Shown here piece after piece: positions 59,614 to 64,000 of a DNA stretch of 64,000 nt. Origin of the DNA: Sulfuricaulis limicola (GTDB lineage: Bacteria; Pseudomonadota; Gammaproteobacteria; Acidiferrobacterales; Sulfurifustaceae); contig NZ_AP014879.1 of the NCBI RefSeq assembly GCF_002355735.1, positions 2,511,501 through 2,575,500 of the forward strand, read 5' to 3'. The position numbers were made by a program, and so were the translations under genes. Numbering within the stretch: position 1 is the stretch's first letter; the number at the start of each line of letters is the position of its first letter. Below the pieces are notes generated by a model. The model was not told the origin of the DNA. It saw nothing but the letters and a program-made list of their open reading frames with translations, and did no database searches.

Positions 59614-60080
59614 ATCTGCAGCCCTCTTGCTTCGCTGGTTCGTCTTGTCGAATCTGTCGCCCTGCTCGCTGCGGGATTAATCAGAAAATAAGCGCCGCCG
59701 GAATTGGGACGGCAACCATACCCCGCCAGGGCGCGGTGTGCCATGATAAAATCGCATCAATTGGATTGAAATTTCGTATGTGCGGATAGAACACTTATAT
59801 AGAATGCGGTGATCCACACACGACACGAAACAGGCGCACAGCTGTCTGCATTCTCGGTAAGACCGTGGTTAGCGTCAATATGTATTTGCCCGCTCCCTTA
59901 CGGCACTTGGCTGTCCTGTTTCGCGCGCGAGGCCGGGTTCGGCATGAAGACCACCGCCAAGGCACGGGCTCTGCCATACCCTCCCGGCAAATTTGCACAT
60001 CAAGCCCGTGAATTTGGCATACTGGGGCAGTCAACGATTAACCAACATCCATGGCAAGACGAACGTAGCAGGGCCACAGC
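59614..60080. other. Divergent gap between qmoA and cbbQ
   Basis: About 470 bases with no credible gene; the frames of about 70-110 codons here have no domain signal. The qmo promoter (leftward) and the cbbQO promoter (rightward) must lie here. An AT-rich stretch at 59750-59805 is the likely promoter area: TATCAT on the minus strand (near 59744) has a poor -35 partner, and TATATAGAAT on the plus strand (59796-59805) lacks a well-spaced one. No regulator binding site was recognised. Confidence 0.4.
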
Positions 60081-60908
60081 ATGTCAGTATCAAAAAATAC
60101 CGCTCGCGCCACCCGGGTCGAGGAATACCTCATAAAAGATGAGCCTTACTACGAGCCCGTCGGCCAGGAGATCGCTGTCTTCGAGGCGGCATACCGGCAG
60201 CAATTGCCGGTGCTGCTGAAGGGACCGACCGGCTGCGGCAAGACGCGCTTCATGCAGCACATGGCCTGGCGCCTCAAGCGCCCGCTTATCACCGTTTCGT
60301 GCCACGACGACCTCACCGCCACCGACCTGGTCGGGCGCTATCTCATCACCGCCAACGAAACCGTGTGGGTCGACGGCCCGATGGCGCGCGCGGTGCGCAC
60401 CAACGCCATGCTCTACCTCGATGAAATCGTCGAGGCGCGCAAGGACACCACCGTGGTGATCCACCCGCTGGCCGACGACCGGCGCGTGCTGCCGATCGAG
60501 AAGACCGGCGAGCTGCTCACCGCCGGTCCCGAATTCTGCCTCGCCATTTCCTACAACCCGGGCTACCAGAGCGTGCTCAAGGACCTGAAACAGAGCACGC
60601 GCCAGCGTTTCGTCGCGGTCGAGTTCAACTACCCGTCCGCGGCGCTCGAGAAAAAAATCGTGCGGCGCGAGACCGGCGTGGACGAGGCCATGGCCGAGCG
60701 CTTGGTGAAATTCGCCGGCATGACGCGCAACCTGAAAGGCAGCGGCCTCGATGAAGGCGCCAGCACGCGCCTGCTGGTGCACGCCGGCAAACTCATGGCC
60801 GCCGGCATCGACCCGCGCACCGCCTGCCGCACCGCCATCGCCGAGGCGCTCACCGACGATCCCGAGATGATCGCGGCGGTGAACGAATTAAGTTCTTCGT
60901 TATTTTAA
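60081..60908 (+). CDS. cbbQ: CbbQ/NirQ/NorQ-type MoxR AAA+ ATPase
   Basis: A 275-residue MoxR-family AAA+ protein with Walker A (KGPTGCGKTRFMQHMAW), Walker B (AMLYLDEIVEAR), TVSCHDDLTATDLVGRYL, sensor elements (CLAISYNPGYQ) and a C-terminal helical lid. It pairs with the VWA protein that follows. CbbQ/CbbO activate RuBisCO and NorQ/NorD assemble nitric oxide reductase; both share this architecture. In a sulfur oxidiser CbbQ is the natural reading, but neither RuBisCO nor nor genes lie in the window, so the gene symbol is provisional. Confidence 0.88.
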   Translation: MSVSKNTARATRVEEYLIKDEPYYEPVGQEIAVFEAAYRQQLPVLLKGPTGCGKTRFMQHMAWRLKRPLITVSCHDDLTATDLVGRYLITANETVWVDGPMARAVRTNAMLYLDEIVEARKDTTVVIHPLADDRRVLPIEKTGELLTAGPEFCLAISYNPGYQSVLKDLKQSTRQRFVAVEFNYPSAALEKKIVRRETGVDEAMAERLVKFAGMTRNLKGSGLDEGASTRLLVHAGKLMAAGIDPRTACRTAIAEALTDDPEMIAAVNELSSSLF

Positions 60909-60913
60909 TTTTT

Positions 60914-60989
60914 GCCACAGAGGTCACAGAGCACACAGAGAAACCCATCTAGTCTTTTCCTCTCTGTGCCCTCTGTGTTCTCTGTGGCT
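60914..60989. repeat. CCACAGAG-type inverted repeat between cbbQ and cbbO
   Basis: GCCACAGAGGTCACAGAGC... faces CCTCTGTGTTCTCTGTGGC over a 76-base span. It is the same type as 2989-3064 but with CACAGAG units. It lies inside the cbbQ-cbbO operon, in the five-prime region of cbbO, where a hairpin could change message stability. Confidence 0.8.
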
Positions 60990-60997
60990 GAATTCTT

Positions 60998-63136
60998 ATG
61001 TCTACCCAATCGTTAACTGTCATCGAGCTGGAAGCGCGCCTCGACGAGGCGCTCGACCCGGTGCTGTCCTCGCGCCGCACCGCGGCGCCGCTGGCCAGGG
61101 CGCTGGTTGAACTGGAGCGCGCGCAACAGGATTTCGTGCTGCACTGGGTGGACATCATCATCAAGACCAACGCCGAGATGGCCTACCAGTTCGCCGCGCG
61201 CGCGCCGGAGGCCTTCCGCCTCATGCCGCTGCCGGCGATCGAGGCCTGGATCATCCAGGCCATGGACGTGTACGACAAACAGGGGCTGTATCCCGGTTGC
61301 TCGGCCTTCGGCGAGTTGCAGGCCTTTGCCGCCGAAACCGCCGAGGCCGCACACAGCATGGCGCTGGAGGAAATCCAGCACGTCCTGGAACTGTTCGTGC
61401 AGGGGCTGGCTGGGCGGCCGCTCAAGGTCGAGGCGGCCGCGGATACTTATACTGATACGGCCACACTGTTCCTGCCCGCGCGCCTGCACCGCTTCACCGA
61501 GCGCCACGACAATTTCCGTCTCTACAAGGCCATGGCCGCCCATCTGTGGGCGCAGACCTGGTACGGCACCTGGCGTCTCGCGCCGGGAATGCCCGCGCTG
61601 ACCGAAACGCTGGCGGCCTGCGGTGATGTTGAAAAAGCCACGCGCCTGTTCCACGCGCTCGAAACCCTGCGCCTGAATGCCTGCATCGCGCGCGAGCTGC
61701 CGGGTCTGCATCGCGACATGCAGGAGGTCCAGCGGCTCTGCGGAGAAGTGAGTTACCCCGATGCCTGGAAGCCGGCGCTACAGCGCCTGACGGATCCCGC
61801 TGCCAGTGCGTCCGACAGCATGGCGCTGCTGCCAGCCCTGCTTGCGGGAGAAATTCCGGCACCGTTCTGTTTCCAGGGCATCCTCTTACCGGAGCGCGCG
61901 CAGCAGGCCATGCAGGAACGCCTGGCGCGTGAAAAAGAACTTTTCCGCGAGGCGCTCGGACAGCTTGGCGGAGAAACAGCGGGGCAAAAACCCGAAACGG
62001 AAACCGACTCGACACAGAGCACGCGGCAATACGCCATCGAACAGGTTCCCGATCCGGATCATCCGGGGCAGTTCATTTTCCAGCTGCTGCTTGACGGCCA
62101 GCCGGTGCAGCCGTTGGCGGACATGCGCACGCTCATGAATTCGATCCTCCAGGATCTCGGGCAGATCCCGGAAGACTATCTGGTGGCGGCGGGCGCGGGC
62201 GGCTATCGCCGGCAGGCCGACGAAAAACGCCCGGAAGACGTGTGGAAGGGGACCTACCACGAGGAAGGCGCGTTCCTGTACAACGAGTGGGACCACCGGC
62301 GTAATCATTACCGCAAGCACTGGTGCGTGCTGCGCGAACTCGACGTCCACCCCGCCCCGGAGCCGTTCGTGGCGCGCACGCTGGCCAAGTACCGCGGGGT
62401 GCTGCCACAGCTGCGCAAGACCTTCGAGGCGCTGCGCGGCGAAAACAAGCTGCTCAAGAAACAGATCAACGGCGACGATGTCGATTTCGACGCGCTGGTG
62501 GAGGCCCGCGCCGACATGCAAAGCGGCATGGAGCTGTCGGAACGGTTGTTCACCAAGCTGCACAAGTTCGAGCGCGACATCGCCGTGATGTTCATGGTCG
62601 ACATGAGCGGCTCGACCAAGGGCTGGATCAACGACGCCGAACGCGAGTCGCTGGTGCTGTTGTGCGAGGCGCTGGAAATCCTCGGCGACCGCTACGCCAT
62701 CTACGGCTTTTCCGGCATGACGCGCAAGCGCTGCGAGCTGTATCGCATCAAGCGCTTCGATGAGCCTTACAGCGACGACGTACGAAGCCGCATCGCCGGC
62801 ATCCAGCCGCAGGATTACACACGCATGGGCGTGACCATCCGTCATCTCACCAAACTGCTGAACGATATCGAGGCGCGCACCAAGCTGCTGATCACGCTCT
62901 CCGACGGCAAGCCCGACGACTACGACGGCTACCGCGGCGAGTACGGCATCGAGGACACGCGCATGAGCCTGATCGAGGCCAAGCGCGCCGGTATTCACCC
63001 GTTCTGCATCACGATTGATGAAGCTGCCCGCGATTACCTGCCACACATGTACGGCGCCGTGAACTGGACGCTGGTGGACGACGTGCGCAAATTGCCGCTG
63101 AAAGTATCGGATATATACCGGCGGTTGACGCTCTAA
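60998..63136 (+). CDS. cbbO: CbbO/NorD-type von Willebrand factor A protein
   Basis: A 712-residue protein whose first about 500 residues are mostly helical (for example ATRLFHALETLRLNACIARE) and whose C-terminus is a VWA domain with a MIDAS: MVDMSGSTKG (DxSxS) near 530 and ITLSDGKPDDYDGY later. It is the partner of the MoxR ATPase upstream. In CbbO-CbbQ the VWA protein binds RuBisCO and links it to the ATPase ring. About 50 residues at positions 300-350 are rich in Gln, Glu and Thr and look disordered. Confidence 0.87.
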   Translation: MSTQSLTVIELEARLDEALDPVLSSRRTAAPLARALVELERAQQDFVLHWVDIIIKTNAEMAYQFAARAPEAFRLMPLPAIEAWIIQAMDVYDKQGLYPGCSAFGELQAFAAETAEAAHSMALEEIQHVLELFVQGLAGRPLKVEAAADTYTDTATLFLPARLHRFTERHDNFRLYKAMAAHLWAQTWYGTWRLAPGMPALTETLAACGDVEKATRLFHALETLRLNACIARELPGLHRDMQEVQRLCGEVSYPDAWKPALQRLTDPAASASDSMALLPALLAGEIPAPFCFQGILLPERAQQAMQERLAREKELFREALGQLGGETAGQKPETETDSTQSTRQYAIEQVPDPDHPGQFIFQLLLDGQPVQPLADMRTLMNSILQDLGQIPEDYLVAAGAGGYRRQADEKRPEDVWKGTYHEEGAFLYNEWDHRRNHYRKHWCVLRELDVHPAPEPFVARTLAKYRGVLPQLRKTFEALRGENKLLKKQINGDDVDFDALVEARADMQSGMELSERLFTKLHKFERDIAVMFMVDMSGSTKGWINDAERESLVLLCEALEILGDRYAIYGFSGMTRKRCELYRIKRFDEPYSDDVRSRIAGIQPQDYTRMGVTIRHLTKLLNDIEARTKLLITLSDGKPDDYDGYRGEYGIEDTRMSLIEAKRAGIHPFCITIDEAARDYLPHMYGAVNWTLVDDVRKLPLKVSDIYRRLTL

Positions 63137-63258
63137 TCCCCTGCCTTTGGACACGAGACGGCGGATGGTAGGATGGCCTTATTCTGCTCGGGCCCAAACC
63201 CACCCAACTGAAATAAAAACGGGTTCTTTTTTCACCCTTTGCCACGGGCACCGCCGAC

Positions 63259-63981
63259 ATGCTCAGACCGGACAAAAAAACGATCCTGCTGATCCTGCTG
63301 GCGGTCGCGGTCATGGGCGGCATGGTTTACGCCCTGTACGCCACCGGTCTGATGGATCTGCTCACCAGCAAAAACCGGTTGCTCCAGTTCATCCGGGAAA
63401 ACCGCTTCCACGCCGCGACCATTTTCATCGGGATGCAGGTCATTCAGGTCGTTGCCGCGCCGTTGCCCGGCGAGGTCACCGGTTTCGTCGGCGGCATCCT
63501 GTTCGGGCCGGTATGGGGCGTGGTCTATTCCACCATCGGGCTGACCATCGGCTCGTGGATCGCCTTCATGCTGGCGCGGCTGCTGGGACGGCCGATCGTG
63601 GAGCGCATCGCCAGCCGCGAAACCATCGAACGCTACGACTACGTGATGAAGCACAAGGGGCTGCTGCTGGCGTTCCTGATGTTTCTCATCCCCGGCTTTC
63701 CCAAGGACATCCTGTGCTACATCCTCGGCCTCGGCCACATGCGCCTGCGCGATTTCCTGATCATCTCGGCGACCGGCCGGCTGCTCGGCACCGTGCTGCT
63801 CACCATGGGCGGGACCTTCTTCCGCGATGCGCGTTATGGGGCGCTCTTCACCGTCATCGGGCTGAGTCTCATCATCATCCTGCTGGTGATGATCTATCGC
63901 GAGCGGATTGAACGCCGCCTGCAGCGTATTACGGGGGTAATGCACAAGGACGACAAGGAAAAAACGCCGCCGGAACGGTAA
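63259..63981 (+). CDS. TVP38/TMEM64 (DedA-like, SNARE-associated) membrane protein
   Basis: A 240-residue membrane protein with about six hydrophobic segments: ILLILLAVAVMGGMVYALYA, ATIFIGMQVIQVVAAPLPGE (with the family's PLPGE), GFVGGILFGPVWGVVYSTIG (family motif G-x-x-F-G), IGSWIAFMLARLLGR, LLAFLMFLIPGFPKDILCYILG (F-x-P-G-x-P-x-D) and VIGLSLIIILLVMIY. These two motifs define the VTT domain (lipid scramblase-like fold). The substrate is unknown. It lies about 120 bases after cbbO. Confidence 0.88.
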   Translation: MLRPDKKTILLILLAVAVMGGMVYALYATGLMDLLTSKNRLLQFIRENRFHAATIFIGMQVIQVVAAPLPGEVTGFVGGILFGPVWGVVYSTIGLTIGSWIAFMLARLLGRPIVERIASRETIERYDYVMKHKGLLLAFLMFLIPGFPKDILCYILGLGHMRLRDFLIISATGRLLGTVLLTMGGTFFRDARYGALFTVIGLSLIIILLVMIYRERIERRLQRITGVMHKDDKEKTPPER

Positions 63982-64000
63982 CCCCGGCGCCAAAAGAGCG

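Noticed and set aside
59809-60135. 108-codon plus-strand frame upstream of cbbQ
   Set aside because: It overlaps the start of cbbQ in another frame and has no recognisable features.

Overview
The window looks like chromosomal DNA of a chemolithotrophic, sulfur-oxidising gammaproteobacterium. The core DNA is GC-rich, and it carries dissimilatory sat, aprB and aprA, a QmoAB plus HdrCB quinone-linked module, a complete cbb3 oxidase locus with maturation genes, and a CbbQ/CbbO-type pair that in autotrophs remodels RuBisCO. Gene content resembles Acidiferrobacterales-type sulfur oxidisers, but that placement is an inference from gene content; no 16S or marker-gene comparison was possible. No rRNA, tRNA or CRISPR array was recognised.

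Layout. 0-6 kb: housekeeping genes (grxC, xthA, pyrE, a bactofilin, a TSUP anion permease, moaD-moaE). 6.4-10.1 kb: sat-aprB-aprA, which convert sulfite and AMP to APS and then sulfate with ATP formation; a terminator and a cysteine-cluster protein follow. 10.2-19.8 kb: mixed accessory genes (secreted ankyrin protein, cold shock protein, duplicated EF-hand proteins, retropepsin-like protease, periplasmic MsrA, GDT1/UPF0016 transporter, PilZ, ceramidase-like and CBS proteins, quinone reductase). 19.8-22.5 kb: a Ser/Thr kinase with WD40 repeats bracketed by two copies of a palindromic repeat. 22.5-28.7 kb: DAHP synthase, a VPLPA/PEP-CTERM protein, a beta-propeller lipoprotein, and a divergent AraC regulator with an AhpD-like gene. 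28.8-34.9 kb: a lower-GC restriction-modification island in which a GHKL-type ATPase and two poorly known proteins, overlapping by ATGA junctions, precede a Dcm-like methyltransferase, Vsr and an EcoRII-C-like nuclease. 35-39.7 kb: a second lower-GC accessory island with a transglutaminase-like protein, a secreted RHS tip with a toxin-like tail, a small membrane protein and two exported proteins. It is bounded by an intact cyclophilin-like gene and a decayed copy of its 3' end. 39.8-49.9 kb: the cbb3 oxidase locus (ccoNOQP, ccoG, ccoH-like, a TauE/SafE-like protein; divergent ccoI-ccoS). 50-54.5 kb: a ParA-like ATPase, a second cysteine-cluster protein, a GGDEF protein and a second Ser/Thr kinase. 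54.5-59.6 kb: qmoA-qmoB-hdrC-hdrB. 60-64 kb: cbbQ-cbbO and a TVP38-family membrane protein.

How it fits together. Sat and AprBA run in the oxidative direction; the electrons released by AprBA would pass through QmoAB/HdrCB to the quinone pool and on to the cbb3 oxidase at low oxygen, while CbbQO points to Calvin-cycle CO2 fixation encoded elsewhere. The strongest candidate for an incompletely described system is the six-gene ATPase / unknown / DUF6339-like / Dcm / Vsr / EcoRII-C cassette. The secreted RHS toxin-like gene with its overlapping small membrane protein is second. The intergenic regions are rich in short palindromic repeats of at least five families, which often mark the edges of accessory genes.
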